Shown in pieces: positions 25,130-36,436 of a stretch of 64,000 nt of DNA (positions are counted from its first letter, which is position 1; the number at the start of each line of letters is the position of its first letter). Position numbers and translations under genes: made by a program. Under the pieces are notes generated by a model. The model was not told where the DNA came from. It saw nothing but the letters and a program-made list of their open reading frames with translations, and ran no database searches. Where the stretch lies: contig CM057233.1 of the NCBI GenBank assembly GCA_029891385.1, forward strand, positions 9,365,460-9,429,459, given 5' to 3'. The stretch comes from Erythroxylum novogranatense (Eukaryota; Streptophyta; Magnoliopsida; Malpighiales; Erythroxylaceae).

Positions 25130-25300
25130 AGGTCACGTGTGAGGTAGCTTGAGCAGAAAATCAAGTATTGTTGGTAGGATTTGTGCCGGAAGACAAATCA
25201 TCTGTAAAGGTTGCTTGAGCCGGAAATCAAGCGGTGTTGGTAGGATTTGTGCCGGAAGACAAATCAAATTGTAAGGTAGCTTGAGCCGGAAATCAAGCGG
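25130..25300 (+). repeat. Three-copy ~60-bp tandem repeat in the SIRE-like LTR
   Basis: The unit 'TTGAGCCGGAAATCAAGCGGTGTTGGTAGGATTTGTGCCGGAAGACAAATC' is repeated, with the first copy slightly diverged (GAGCAGAAAATCAAG) and the third copy partial. Each unit contains two small inverted repeats (CTTGAgccggaaaTCAAG and GATTTGTgccggaaGACAAATC). Confidence 0.8.
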
Positions 25301-26079
25301 TACTGTAAGAGTTCACACTAAACTATAAAGTGTGTAATAAAGTGGTTGCAAAATCCTAAGTGGGAGCTTAGGTAGAGGACGTAGGTCTTAGCACCGAACC
25401 TCTATAAAAACAAGTGTTTGATCTTCTTCCTTACTATTTTCAATTAAGTTTATCTAAATTATTTTTGTGTGTTTTAACTTCTGATTTTCTTGTAGAAATT
25501 TTCAAAGAATTTTTAAGATCTATTCAACCCTCCCTTCTAGATCGCTAACAAGAAGTGATATGGGGCATAGTATGACAGAAGGGTGGTTATTTCACCCTAA
25601 CATTGTGATGAAGAGGGCCTAAAATGATATAAGGCTATAATAAATGTGAGATACTGTTAGTAAGTGAGATGAATCTGAAATAAGAGTAAAGTGACTCATG
25701 AAAGATGAATGAGGTAGGTGGACCAACACCGTATTTAGAGACTATAGTGAAATGACATAAGAGTTGAATGTGTTAACACTGAAGAGTGAAGTGAATTTTC
25801 AAAGGAGTCATGAAGTAATTTTGTGAGTATCACCTTGGTAAGATGCGCTCAGATTCGAAAAAAGGATAATTTAAGCTATATGAATTGGTATGTATGAAAA
25901 TTTTTATGAATTAGTGTTACTAGTGAAAGAGGTCTTAGATTCATAATATGTGATATGTGAATAGGTTCTGAAATAATGACATGATCAACAGAGATAGATT
26001 GACAACATACGAAGTAAAAGTTAGTGAGTAATTTGAAATATAAAGATGAAATAGTCAAGATAGTGTGATAGCTAAATGA

Positions 26080-26246
26080 GTGATTGAAAGACTTATTAAG
26101 TCTGTCAACTGTGGTCATTTGGAAGAAAATGTTTTGAGTGGGGAAGTATATGGGCAACGCAAGAGTATATGAGGAAACAATATCCAGCCTTATCGATCAA
26201 TTGAATATTAATTTTGGGGACGAAATTTATTGAAAGAGGGGAGAAA
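26080..26246 (+). pseudogene. Remnant of Tekay pol C-terminus (chromodomain end) and polypurine tract
   Basis: The frame around 26160-26200 reads 'EYMRKQYPALS', the decayed end of a chromodomain (compare 'EAMKEKYPHLFS' at 57260 of T-main). It is followed by GGGGACGAAATTTATT and the polypurine tract GAAAGAGGGGAGAAA directly against the LTR start at 26247. In Tekay/Del elements this is the canonical junction 'GGACGAAATT…AAGGGGGGAGAA' before the 3' LTR. It proves the LTR at 26247 is a 3' LTR. Confidence 0.8.
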
Positions 26247-26899
26247 TGTAACATCCCGTCCCCATATTACAGGTTAGGACCTAAAATTTCAATACATGTA
26301 AGCTTAAAGAGAGATTAAGGAAATGCATTTTTCTTGCTCATGCACAATGTTAGCATACATTTACATGAATATTGAATCTTTGCATAAAAATAAGTGTACA
26401 TGCATTCATTGACAATTTCTAGGCAGGATTGTTTTTAAATGTGATGTTATTGAAAATGAGAAGTAGAGAAAGTGGAAAGAGTGATCTAGGTATGAGTTGT
26501 GATAAGGAAAGATTTAGAAACAAGATTGGTAGTGGTCTGGAAAATGTTCACTGAAAATGCTTCAGTCTTTTAGCCACAATGTTTTTTCTAGTAATCCAAA
26601 CGAGATGATTCTTGATTTGGACTAAACTAGAGATATATGGATACATTTTTTATGAAGACATCAAATTTCAATTCTATGTCTAAGAGTCTCAAAAATTGTC
26701 ATGAAGTGAAGAATTGGGTGCAGTGTTGGTGTATGAATGAAAATTTTGTTTTTGGATTTTAGGGGAAAAATTGGGATTGATATAGATAGATTTTGGCAAA
26801 ATTTCCTTCTGGAAAGTTATAGATCTTTCTTTTATCTTTCCAACAGTATAAAGTTTAAAAAACTTGGACATCGGAGTCAAAAGTTATGATTCTTATAAG

Positions 26900-27115
26900 T
26901 GGATACATTATGGACGCAAAAAGCAGACGGAAAAAAGTAGACGATAAAAAGCGGATGAAAAAAGTAGACGATAAAAAAAATGAAAAAAGTAGAGGACAAA
27001 AAACAGACAGAAAAAAAAGTAGACGATAAAAAGTAGACGGAAAAAAAAGTAGACGATAAAAAGCAGACGGAAGAAAGTAGATGATAAAAAAGTGAGACGA
27101 TACAGAAGTCAAACG
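26900..27115 (+). repeat. Tandem AAAAAGTAGACGATAAAAAGCAGACGG repeats
   Basis: The U3 of this LTR holds about ten imperfect copies of a 10-14 base unit alternating AAAAAGTAGACGAT and AAAAAGCAGACGGA. The related LTR has a shortened version at 35600-35690. The solo LTR at 39911 carries a TTCTGTGTT-type repeat in the equivalent place (41040-41400). Confidence 0.85.
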
Positions 27116-27886
27116 ACAGAATTGGCCTTCGAGGTCTTCATGAAAGTTGTAGATTTGGAAGTCCTCTTTCCAATAGTTTAAAAAAGAAGTTAATCTGACA
27201 TCTGTAGTGAGAGTTATAGCATTTGCGCCAAGACATGTATAGTACGAGTAAAGATATGAACATGTTGAATTCTTTTGGCCATAACTTCTTCTCTAGACCT
27301 CCAAATGACTTGATTCTTGAACCATTGGATTCGTAAGACATTTCCCTACATGTACACCAAGAATCATATTCATATGAAACTAATGGAAAAATATTTAGCG
27401 AAAAGAGTGGGATGGGTACAGTGAGTGTGTTCTTCAATAATATGAACTGGTGTTATCTCACTGAACATACTTCAGTATTTTGATGTGTTTTGGACCAGTA
27501 GAAGTCCAAATGAGACGATTTTTGTTTTATTGTAAACTAGAAACATAGGGATACAACTTATATGCAGAAATCAAATTCTGAATCGGACTCTAAGAGTTTC
27601 AAGTTTTGGATGGAATTTGAGTATAGAGTACTGTCTCGAATAAAAGCAGTCCGGAGATATTGGAGTATAACTTTCACACTACTGAACCAAATTGAATGCT
27701 TTTGGTTTCATTGGAAACGTAAGACAATAGAGAATAGTCTTCTAGAAGAAAGTGTTATGTTAGAATGTGCAAGGGTGCTTTTGGCAATCCACTTACGTGT
27801 AAAAGACATAAGGCATAAATGGAAGGGCAAATGAGACAATTCTCACTCATTAAGGGCATAAATGGAAGAAGAAGTGTTGTCTTGCT

Positions 27887-27894
27887 TATAAATA
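27887..27894 (+). promoter_or_regulatory. Putative TATA box, LTR family 1
   Basis: TATAAATA followed by AAGGAGAAACG, conserved at 36429-36436 in the second copy and located just before the purine-rich leader. It probably sets the transcription start of the element. Confidence 0.6.
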
Positions 27895-29880
27895 AAGGAG
27901 AAACGTAAATGAGAAGATTCTAGAGAAGCAAAATGAGTGGATTAGAAAAGAGATAAGAGAGAGAGAACATGAAAAGGAAATGAAAGAGAGAGGGAAGGGA
28001 AAATAAGCTAGGGCTTTAAATTTCTTTGGCCTTCAAGAGAGATTTTGAAGTTGTTCAAGAAGAGAACAAGTAAGAGGAAGAAAAGAGCTTCCATTTGAGC
28101 TAAAGATCTCTTCGTTTGGTGAAGAATCAAGGTATGATCTTTTTGAATCTTTGGAATTTTGGAAGGATTCTAGTTTATGGAGTTTAGAAAAATGCTTGGG
28201 TTTAAATATGCTAGAATCTATTTCAATGATTATGCATTGTGGGATCTTAAAGTGGATTCCTATTGAATGAGATTGATTTGTCTTAAGAAATTAAAAGAAT
28301 CCTACCTAAGTGTATTTTTAAGTATGAAGTGCTAAACCATGAATGGGAATTGGATATTATGAGATCATTTGAGGATAACAAAGAGATGACGAGAAATTAA
28401 GTTGTGATATAAAGTAACCAAGTGTTCTTGAGGTGTAAGCTTATGAATAAGCTTGACACATGAAAAAGATAAAGATTGAAAGGAGAATTTAGAATGATCA
28501 TGTACCAATGAAGTGTACGAAACATATATGAATTATGAAATGAGAATGAGCATAAAATGTATATTAGAACATATACATAGGATTGTCATTGAGCATGCAT
28601 TATACATGTCCATTATTACGATTGAGCATAAATGAAAATTTTTTCTTGTGTAATTATTGATGAGTGTACAATGGGTGTCTTGCATAAATAGGTTGTGCAG
28701 GTTAAGTGTTCGCATACAGGCATTCCAGAATTTGGGAAGCTAATGCTATTTTGGAGCGTACTGTGAGTAGACCTAGATGATCTCATTCTATTGTTTGTTT
28801 TGTTTGCCTTTTTGATATTAATTGAATTCTGAATGTATTTGATTATGTTGGGTTCCGGACAGGAGGTCAGATGATTGTGATTGTGATTTTGATTTGGATA
28901 TTGAAGTGCTCATTGTATGTGAATAAGATGAACTAAGTGTTTTTGGAATGTGCATTGCATGAAAGTGAAAGAGTGAATGCTCAACTATATGATGAATGCC
29001 GGACTACGGTTCAACGATAAGTGAATGTGATCGAATAAGTGCATGTAAAGTAAGTGATGCATTCCATTGCATGAATGCATGAAACATAATGGCAGTTGTG
29101 ACCAGAGTAGCCACCGATCAGAACTACAAGCTCAACATGTGAAACAGAGCCTCGAGCTGATAAGTGATTCAGAGCCTCAGGCTCAACGTTTAATGAGCCA
29201 TATATGGGATAGTTATTAATGAGCCCTTTAAGGGACAGTTTAGGCACTCGGTCACAACAAAGTAACAAGTAGAAAGTGAGTCTCATGTGCATTTCATATG
29301 CATAATATGAATGATTAAGTGTAATGAATATGAAGTGTTAAGGTGAATGTGAAGTGTAAAATAATGTGAAATGTGAGATGTATGTGTTATGTGAATTATG
29401 ATTTATGTGATTGGGGGGAGCCATCAATGATGGTCTCTCATTGAGTTCACAAAACTCACCCAAAATTTGCATCTATTTTTCAGGGTTCAGAAGAATACCC
29501 TGTTAGGCCAATGGGAGTATACTTACAACATTCAAGTGAATGATAGAGGTCGGGATCAGTTCGCGTCTGCATTAGTGTTTTCTTATTTCTGTATAAAATT
29601 TTGTATTATGAACTTTTGTACAGATGATTATGTCATTTGTAAAGTCAAACTGACTTAAGTGCTTTGTATTTGTGAAAGGGCCTAAGTGGCTATTGAAATC
29701 ATTGTTGACTGTATGTGATGATTGGCTTCCGCATAGTGTGTGTCTGTGTTTTCAAGTAAAAAAAATATTTATACTAACTTATGAATGATTGAGTGCATTA
29801 GCATGCTATCCTCGCGGGGCACGGACTTGGATATCACCATCGATGTATGGTTCGGGTCATCGCGGGAGTGGGGTGCTACA

Positions 29881-30173
29881 ATAAATACCCGTTCTCATAA
29901 TCGGTTAATCTTCCTTGTGTGATTTCCATTGTGTGGTGCTCAATTTGATTCTTTGTTTGTTAATTTTAAAATTTAATTCTAGTCAATCATCTTCATATGT
30001 TTACTTTTCTGTGCAGTTTTATTTTCATTTTAATAATTCTTTAGGCCTTTGATAACTTAGAATTATATTAGTTCAACAACTCCTTGAGGGATTGACACCT
30101 CGCATACTATACCTATGACCTGTGCGCTTGTAGTGTTTTGAGAGTTTTAAATAAATTAAACCTTGCCTCAATA
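29881..30173 (+). mobile_element. A1 5' LTR, right part
   Basis: It resumes the A1 LTR at ATAAATACCCGTTCTCATAATCG (matching 33889 onward) and ends CCTTGCCTCAATA. It matches the 3' LTR block 'CAATTTGATTCTTTGT…GTTTACTTTTCTGTGCA' and 'TTAGAATTATATTAGTTCAACAACT' throughout. Confidence 0.85.
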
Positions 30174-30179
30174 AGTTTT

Positions 30180-30197
30180 TGGCACTATTATTGGTGA
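30180..30197 (+). other. Decayed tRNA-Asp primer-binding site of A1
   Basis: AGTTTTTGGCACTATTATTGGTGA follows the LTR. Athila/Tat elements normally carry TGGCGCCGTTGCCGGGGA here, complementary to tRNA-Asp. Seven of 18 positions differ; six are C-to-T or G-to-A changes, as expected from deamination of methylated cytosines. Confidence 0.75.
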
Positions 30198-30434
30198 GTT
30201 AGTAGGATTAGTTTAATTCTTTTAGTCTAAGGAATTGTCACCATCTCTTATGATTGAGGTTCCAATCATAAGAAATTTATTAAAAATAAAAAAGGAAAGA
30301 AAGAAGAGAAGGAAGTTTAGGTGTAAAGTAGAAGACACATCGATTTAGACATCACAAGGCAACTATGAGGAGTCTAAAAAGTAAATGATGGAGGAAATAT
30401 ATTATAGGGAGCAAAGGATCCTTGTGGACTTCAA

Positions 30435-30990
30435 TAAAGCACAATTTGGTTAAGGAATTCATCATCCTTATTTAAACACGTACTATCCGATATGGTAGAA
30501 CTACCTAGATTTATATTGGCCTAACAATGTACAGACTCACATGGGATATCAAGACCTATTAGAATTTCAACAAGATGAGTCCAATTCATAGGATTCTAAA
30601 TTGGACAAGATCATGGACAACTCATAAATATGGAAGAGGCCTAAAAAAGACTAGAAGAGAAGTTTGAGCAAGTAATAAAAGACCATGCCTCTTTTATTCA
30701 CAACCTAGAGATTCAAATGAGACATCTTTCTCGTGAATTTTGTAAGAGAAGTGTGGAAAACTTTCAGAGTAATATGGAAGCACATCCGAGAGAGCAGTGT
30801 AAGGTTATCACACTTAAAAGTGGGAAAGAGCTAGAATCACAAGCACCAGTGGAAAAATAAGATGAATCCTACTTTGTAGAAGACCAAGAGAATAAGAAAG
30901 AGGATGAAGAAATGAATGAGGACCCTTTATACATTCCTCCTCCACCCTCATTCAGGAAAATTGATGTGGTTAAATCTTTAAAGGAGCAAG
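30435..30990 (+). pseudogene. Degraded Tat/Athila gag (C-terminal part)
   Basis: Gag is the structural protein of the element's virus-like particle. The frame at 30450-30540 reads 'HPYLNTYYPIW*NYLDLYWPNN', matching the Athila/Tat gag pattern N-Y-P-W-NHPN-SW-NN. Further on, 'HPREQCKVITLKSGKELE' (30784-30837) is the family's 'NPREQ..AITLRSGK' motif. It is followed by an acidic stretch and 'DPLYIPPPPSF' (30920-30950), matching the usual Pro-rich 'PFPPPFP' end. Stop codons interrupt it and the N-terminal half is not recognisable. No pol follows. Confidence 0.8.
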
Positions 30991-30999
30991 AAGAAGAAG

Positions 31000-32729
31000 A
31001 ATAGAGCTTGAAGTAGATATGAACGTCTCTGTTTATAAAGTAGAAGCGGAAGAAGAGGTAAGGGTGATTGAAGATGAACAAGAACATATTACCCTCTTAT
31101 AGAACAAACTATTGGATTCATTAGAAGATTCAGGGAATTTTATTGTTCTTTATTTTGTTGACAGTTTGTTAGTAAAAAGGACATTGTTGAACTTAATTGG
31201 TTATCTTAATCTTATCAACATTTTTCTTCTAATTATCTTCTAGCATGTAGCTTATTTATAAACTACAAAGCTAAAATTGGGCAACACGGGTGGAAGCAAG
31301 CCACTCATAATTGATCCTAGCTGAGTTTTAAAAGATGAAAGGTCAAGCTAATGATCATAACTTTGCACGTTTAGTAGTTAGATTTAAATTATTGCGTAGT
31401 TAGATTTGTTTTAAATTCTATAAATAAGTTTTAATGATTTGGAATAGGTTGGATTACTAATTCTCTTGCTCTCTTGAATCAATTATAAGAAAGCAAAGCA
31501 ATCTCATTGTTAAGCAGATTTGGTTTCAACACCATCACTATCATCACCTTAATCACCATGACGGGTTCTATACTCTAACCGTTGTCTTTTTATTTTTATT
31601 TTTATTTTCATCTGTTCTCATGTTTCTCATGTTTTGTTATTTTTATTCCCAATTTATCTATTGCTTGTTTGTTCTTTTCATATTGAGGACAATGTGCTGT
31701 CCAAGTGCGGGGAGGGTTATGTGCATTATATGTTTTTATTTGAATGTGAATTTTGCATGTCATATGTTAGTTTTGTTTAGGATTACATGATGTGATTTGT
31801 GTGAATGTATCAATGGCTAGGACTTAACATAATCGATTTAGCTTTGAACATGGTCTTTTAGGTTGTTACACTTTATTAGCTTAAGAAATTAGTGTTTTAG
31901 GTTGCTTCAGTTAAATATGCATATTAATTAGGATACGATGTTTGTTCATTCACTCTAGGAATTTACCTCATTTATTTATAATTTTAGGTTGATCGGATAA
32001 GTAACATTGTTAGTATCTTTTCATGAGAATGAGTAGCTTAAGAAATGAGGTAGGCAAGAAAATATAAAAAAATGTGTGTAAATCTTAAATAAATAACTAT
32101 TCTATTGACTTTTAAAAAAAAAAACAAATCGGGTTATGAATAGAGCTAGTAGCTAGTTGAGAATGTGATGTAGCTGAATAACCGGGGGATATTCGTCACA
32201 AATGTTTGCCTTCGCATCAAAAGGCTATAATGACATTCTAACCAAGCCGCTTAATAAAAGCGTGGCCTAGTTAAGTAACCGGGGGACATTCATCATAAAT
32301 GTTTTCCATTGTGTCAAAAGGCTAGGTTTATGTCAATTAAAAGTAATAAAAATAGTGTGTTGGTTAATAAATCCTGTCAATCTTAGTGAACAAATTTTCA
32401 TGAAAAGCTACTTAAGGATAATTACAATTTTGATTGAACGAGTAATTATCAATGCTTGTGTGTAAGTGATAGGAGTGAATGAGTTTGACATTAAAGTCTT
32501 AATTAGTATGTATATTTGTTCTAAAATACTTAGACACAGATTTCACAAGTTAATAAGTTAGAACAACTTGAGGGATCATGTTTGTAGTTAAATTTGTTTC
32601 GTGAAGTTTAATGTCATTGACCAATTATTGTGTACATGTGTGTTTTGTTATTAATTATGATTTGTGTGTTTTGGTTTTTCTTGTTTTGTCTTTGCTTGAG
32701 GACAAGCAAAAGTTTAAATGCGGGGATGA
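31000..32729 (+). other. A1 3' untranslated interior with duplicated segment and two polypurine-type motifs
   Basis: There is no coding region. A TTGAGGACAATGTGCTGTCCAAGTGCGGGGAGG motif at 31683-31716 and a second TTGAGGACAAGCAAAAGTTTAAATGCGGGGATGA at 32697-32729, directly before the 3' LTR, are both the Athila/Tat polypurine-associated motif. Between them a ~100-bp segment is duplicated (TAACCGGGGGATATTCGTCACAAATG near 32180 and TAACCGGGGGACATTCATCATAAATG near 32277). Confidence 0.75.
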
Positions 32730-34186
32730 TGATAGTGTTAGGTTGCATAATATTTTAGTGGGTAGTTTAGTGTGTGTTTAGTTGTAAATTTCATGATTAG
32801 TGCATGTTTAGGTTAGGATTGTGTTTTTTAGTTGGAAATTTTTGTTTTTAGTGTTTTATGGGTTAGAGCATGCTATTAAACTTAAAATTTATGCATTTGA
32901 GGTGTCTTGATATGTTTGTTAGTGTTTTAGATCAAATATCGAAGAACGGAGAGAATTTGGAGCAAACTTGGAGCAAGGCCTAGGCCCACAATCATGACAA
33001 AAACATGGAGCGTCTACCACTATTGTGGCTCCTTCTGACACGATCATGACAAAGAGCAAAAATCTTGGCCACAATTATGGCCTGTGAGGTAGACAGCGTG
33101 GACAGCGTCCTGAACGCTACTTATCAAAGGACAATTGGGACCTTTTGTACTCAGGAAAACCCTAAGATTTACCTAAAATGGAAAATAGTATATAAAGAAA
33201 TAGAAAGAAACCTGGAGGGAGCTCCAACCTCTACCACGTTGAGAAAGATCCAAGGAGAGAGGAAGAAGAAGAGAGAAGAAGGAGAAAGGAAGAAGAGAGA
33301 AGAAGGACAAAGGAAGAAGGAGAAGAAGGCAGTGTTGTCATCTTCCTGATCTATTCCGACCCTTCTAAGTGACTTTTCATTTCATCTTTATTGTTCATTC
33401 TTTTAAATGTATAAGATGGGTTTGATAGTGATGGATTTGGGTTTGATGATGATGTTCTAAACTTCTTTAGGGATTTGTTCTTGAATTAATGTTAATGTGA
33501 TTTCTTTTGATGTTAATGTGTTGGGTGTTGTGATTAATTGTTGTATTTGCATGCTTCGGTAACAAATTGAGATAGTGAACCAATAACAAAATGATTTGAT
33601 TGCGAATGAGAGTTAAACAATCTAATAGATCACACAAATAATCAAATACGGAATTGAGACAAAGAGAGATCTCATGTAAGGACCTGCTTGTCTATTAGAG
33701 GTCTTAAAATCTGATTAGAATTGTGGGTTTTTTTGTTAATTAAGAGACTGCTAATTCCATGATTCAATTAGGGGTTATGATTTAGGGTTTAATGATTATA
33801 ACTTAAGAGATAGTCATCCACCCTTTGAAAGTCTAGGATCGATACAGTATTAACTCAAAAGTAATCATGTTAGCATTTGATGATAAGATAAATCCCCCTT
33901 CTTATAATCGACTAGTCTTCTTTATGTGATTTCCATTGTGAATTTGGTGGCGCTCAATTTGATTCTTTGTGTGTTAATTTTACATTTTAATTCCAATCAA
34001 TCATCTTCACGTGTTTACTTTTCTGTGCAATTTTTATTTTCATTTTAATAATTCTTTAAGCCTTATATAACTTAGAATTATATTAGTTCAACAACTGCTC
34101 AAGGGATCAACTCCTTACATACTAAACCCACGACCTATGTTTGTAGTATTTTGAGGGTTTTAAATAGATTAAAACTTACCGCAACA
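32730..34186 (+). mobile_element. A1 3' LTR
   Basis: It starts TGATAGTGTTAGG right after the polypurine motif and ends CTTACCGCAACA. It contains CpG-depleted relics of the CACGATCGTGG repeats (32985-33090), a TATATAAAG box (33189), a purine-rich GAAGAAGAGAGAAG leader (33240-33330), and the ~85 bases (33806-33888) missing from the 5' copy. Confidence 0.88.
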
Positions 34187-34972
34187 TATAGGTCAACCCA
34201 CGAAGATAATGATTACTAGTAATTACCTTTCTCCTATTATCTAACCTAAGGATTGTTTTTATATTTTACTAAAAATTAAAACCTAAACAACTAAAATAAA
34301 ATAGGTAGCAATATTGAATATAGAGACGAAAAAAGTCACTTAGAAAACAATCAATATCAAATATTAATGTCCAGGTTATGAATCACCCTAAAACCTTTAA
34401 CTAACCTTTTATTATGCAATTGTTTTATTGACTATTAGACTATAAAAATTTCTATCTTATGCTAATAACTCACTTGAGACTATTAACGACTAATCTTAGA
34501 ATTATCAACTTCTATTCTTTATGTTAAAGGTATTAAGATTGCTTTACCAATTTGTGAATTCTACTATTTGGTTTGACCGTAATTAGGAGGATTTATATCG
34601 ACCTATCTCTAGTTTTGCAATCAACTCCTTTCGATTATAGTAGATCTATCCATACACATGATTTCTTAATCTTTATGTTATGAAATTAGATTATGTACTA
34701 ATATTCCTAATCTATTAGAACATATATTAAACACATAATTGAATCACGATAGATTAATTAAAACAATTGAATTAGATAAAAGAATCAAAACATGTTATGG
34801 CAAAAACTAGGTTTTATCTCACCTAGACACTAAAGATGTTTAGTTTCATATGATAGAAAACAAAATCAAACTTAAACAGAAAGACAAATGAATAGAAAAA
34901 AAGATTCCATTATTCTAAATATCCCTTTATCTCCTATAAAATGTTCTTACAAGTTTGAGGTTGATGTGGTAA
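34187..34972 (-). mobile_element. Athila-like element A2, 3' LTR, 3' part
   Basis: On the minus strand this ends …ATCTTCGTGGGTTGACCTATA, the typical 'CC(T/G)TGGGATCGACC' stretch near the 3' end of Athila/Tat LTRs. It is cut there by the insertion of A1. It is joined through the solo LTR 34973-38401 to 38407-38766, as shown by the GGTAA duplication. The last few dozen bases of this LTR probably lie left of A1, in 21141-21200, where the minus strand reads CTGTACTTGCCGATACTAAC; that part is inferred. Confidence 0.65.
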
Positions 34973-36428
34973 TGTAACATCCCGTCCTCATATTAAGGGT
35001 TGGGACCCGAACTTTCAGTAATTATGAGCTCAAAGAGATTAAGACAATGCATTTTCTTGCTCATGCATCATGTTAGCATATATGCACATAAATACGAAAT
35101 GTTTTCACATAAAAAGTGGTACATAAATTCATTGACAACTTTTGGGTATAAATGGTATTAAATGTGATTTTATTGAAAATGAGGAGTAGAAGGAGTAGAA
35201 AGAGTGATCTTGGTATGAGTTGTGATAAGGAAAGGTAGTGATCTGGACAATGTTGACTGAGTATTCTTCAGTCTTTTATCCACAACATTTTCTCTAGTTA
35301 CCCAAACAAGATGATTATTGATCTGGATTAAACTAGAGATATATGGATACATTTTGCATGAAGACATTGAATTTCTATTCTGTGTCTAAGAGTCTCCAAA
35401 TTTGTCATGAAGTGAAGAATTGGGTGCAGTGTTGGTTTATGAATGAAAAATATGTCTTTGGACTTTCGGGCCAAATATGGACTTGATATAGATAGATTTT
35501 GGAAACATTGCCTTCTATAAAGTTGTAGATCTTTCCAACGGTATAAAGTTTGTAAATTTTGGTTATCAGAGTCAAAAGTTATGATCCTTATAAGTGGAGA
35601 CGTTCTGGGCAGAAAAAGCAGACGATAGAAAAGCAGATGGAAGAAAGCAAATGATAGAAAATGAGACGATACAGAAGGTAGAAGATAGAATTGGCCTTTG
35701 AGATCTTCATAAAAGTTGTAGATATAGAAATCCTCTTTTTAATTGTATAAAAACAAATTCAATACGACATCTTTATGAAAAGTTATGTCATTCGTACTGA
35801 GGCATGTACATTCCAAGTAAGAGCAGAAACGTGTTGGAGTCTTTCGACCATAACTTCTTCTCTAGACCTCCAAATGACCTGATTTTTGAACCATTGGATT
35901 CGTAAGACTTTTCTATACATTTCCACCAAAAATAGAACCTATCTCAAATTTATGGAGAGAGATTGAGTGAAAAGAGTGAGACAAGTACAGTGAGTGTGTT
36001 CTTTAATCATATGAACTGGTGTTATCTCACTGAACATATTTCAGTATTTTGATATTTTTTGAATCAGTAGAGGTCTAAATGAGATGATTTCTAATTCGTG
36101 GTGAACTAGAGACATGGAGCTACAAATGGTATGAAGGACTTGGAATCTGATTCAGTCTCTAGGATGTCTAAAATTCTTATGGAAGTTATGCATCCAAAAT
36201 GTTTAAAGTGTATCTTTTGAATCACTGAACCAAATGAAATGTTTTCGGTGGCATTCAAAACTTAAGACAATGGAAAATATCTTTCGGAAGAAGGTGTTAT
36301 GTTAGATTGTTCAAGGGTACAATTGGCAAGACACTTAAAAACAAAAGACATAAGGCATAATGAAAGGGGAAAATTGGGTAATTCTCATTCATTAAGGGCA
36401 TAACTGGAAGAATGAGTATTGTCTTGCT

Positions 36429-36436
36429 TATAAATA
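36429..36436 (+). promoter_or_regulatory. Putative TATA box, LTR family 1 (second copy)
   Basis: TATAAATAAAGGAG, same position as 27887 in the related LTR. Confidence 0.55.

Larger units (their letters stand above)
24402..25550 (+). mobile_element. Solo LTR, SIRE-like Ty1/copia, TSD AGAAG
   Basis: Ends are TGTTGGACCAATGG… and …AGATCGCTAACA, with perfect AGAAG repeats outside (24397-24401, 25551-25555). The start, 'TATGTTTTGATAATAATAAAATG', and the C-rich end ('TTCAACCCTCCCTTCTAGATCGC') resemble SIRE/Maximus copia LTRs. It has a TATATAAAGG box at 24961, a block repeated three times in its 3' half (GCTTGAGCCGGAAATCAAGCGGT, near 25150, 25208 and 25271), and a cluster of AAGTCGACTT palindromes. 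No internal domain remains. Confidence 0.93.
22193..29880 (+). mobile_element. Nested Tekay-type element remnant lacking its 5' LTR (LTR family 1)
   Basis: The block interrupts the A1 5' LTR. Its right end is a complete 3.6-kb 3' LTR (26247-29880), preceded by a polypurine tract and the end of a chromodomain pol, and followed at once by ATAAA of the A1 LTR. About 85 bases of the A1 LTR (those matching 33806-33888) are missing at the left junction, together with the nested element's own 5' LTR. A deletion after insertion therefore removed the 5' side. The interior 22193-26246 is A-rich and badly decayed, with only the pol C-terminus recognisable, and it contains a copia solo LTR. Confidence 0.75.
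26247..29880 (+). mobile_element. Tekay-type 3' LTR, family 1, 3.6 kb
   Basis: It starts TGTAACATCCCGTCCCC and ends GCGGGAGTGGGGTGCTACA, and is collinear with the solo LTR at 34973-38401. In order: repeated U3 modules (26580-27780); a tract of GTAGACGATAAAAAG repeats (26900-27110); a TATAAATA box at 27887; a purine-rich leader (27950-28130); the 'GGTTCCGGACAGGAGGTC' block near 28850; 'GAGCCTCGAGCTG…GAGCCATATATGGGA' near 29148-29215; and the 'AATACCCTGTTAGGCCAATGGGAGTATAC' block near 29495. It is unusually long for an LTR but normal for this clade. Confidence 0.92.
21201..34186 (+). mobile_element. Tat/Athila-like element A1 with nested insertion; TSD TACAG/TATAG
   Basis: A1 consists of a 5' LTR split into 21201-22192 and 29881-30173, an interior of about 2.56 kb (30174-32729) and a 3' LTR at 32730-34186. 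The LTRs start TGATA[A/G]TG and end CAA[T/C]A. Flanking 5-mers TACAG (21196-21200) and TATAG (34187-34191) differ by one transition. The interior has a tRNA-Asp-type PBS, a degraded gag C-terminal part, and polypurine-type motifs, but no protease, RT, RNaseH or integrase. It is therefore either a non-autonomous derivative or a deletion product. The 7.7-kb block at 22193-29880 is a later insertion. Confidence 0.8.
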
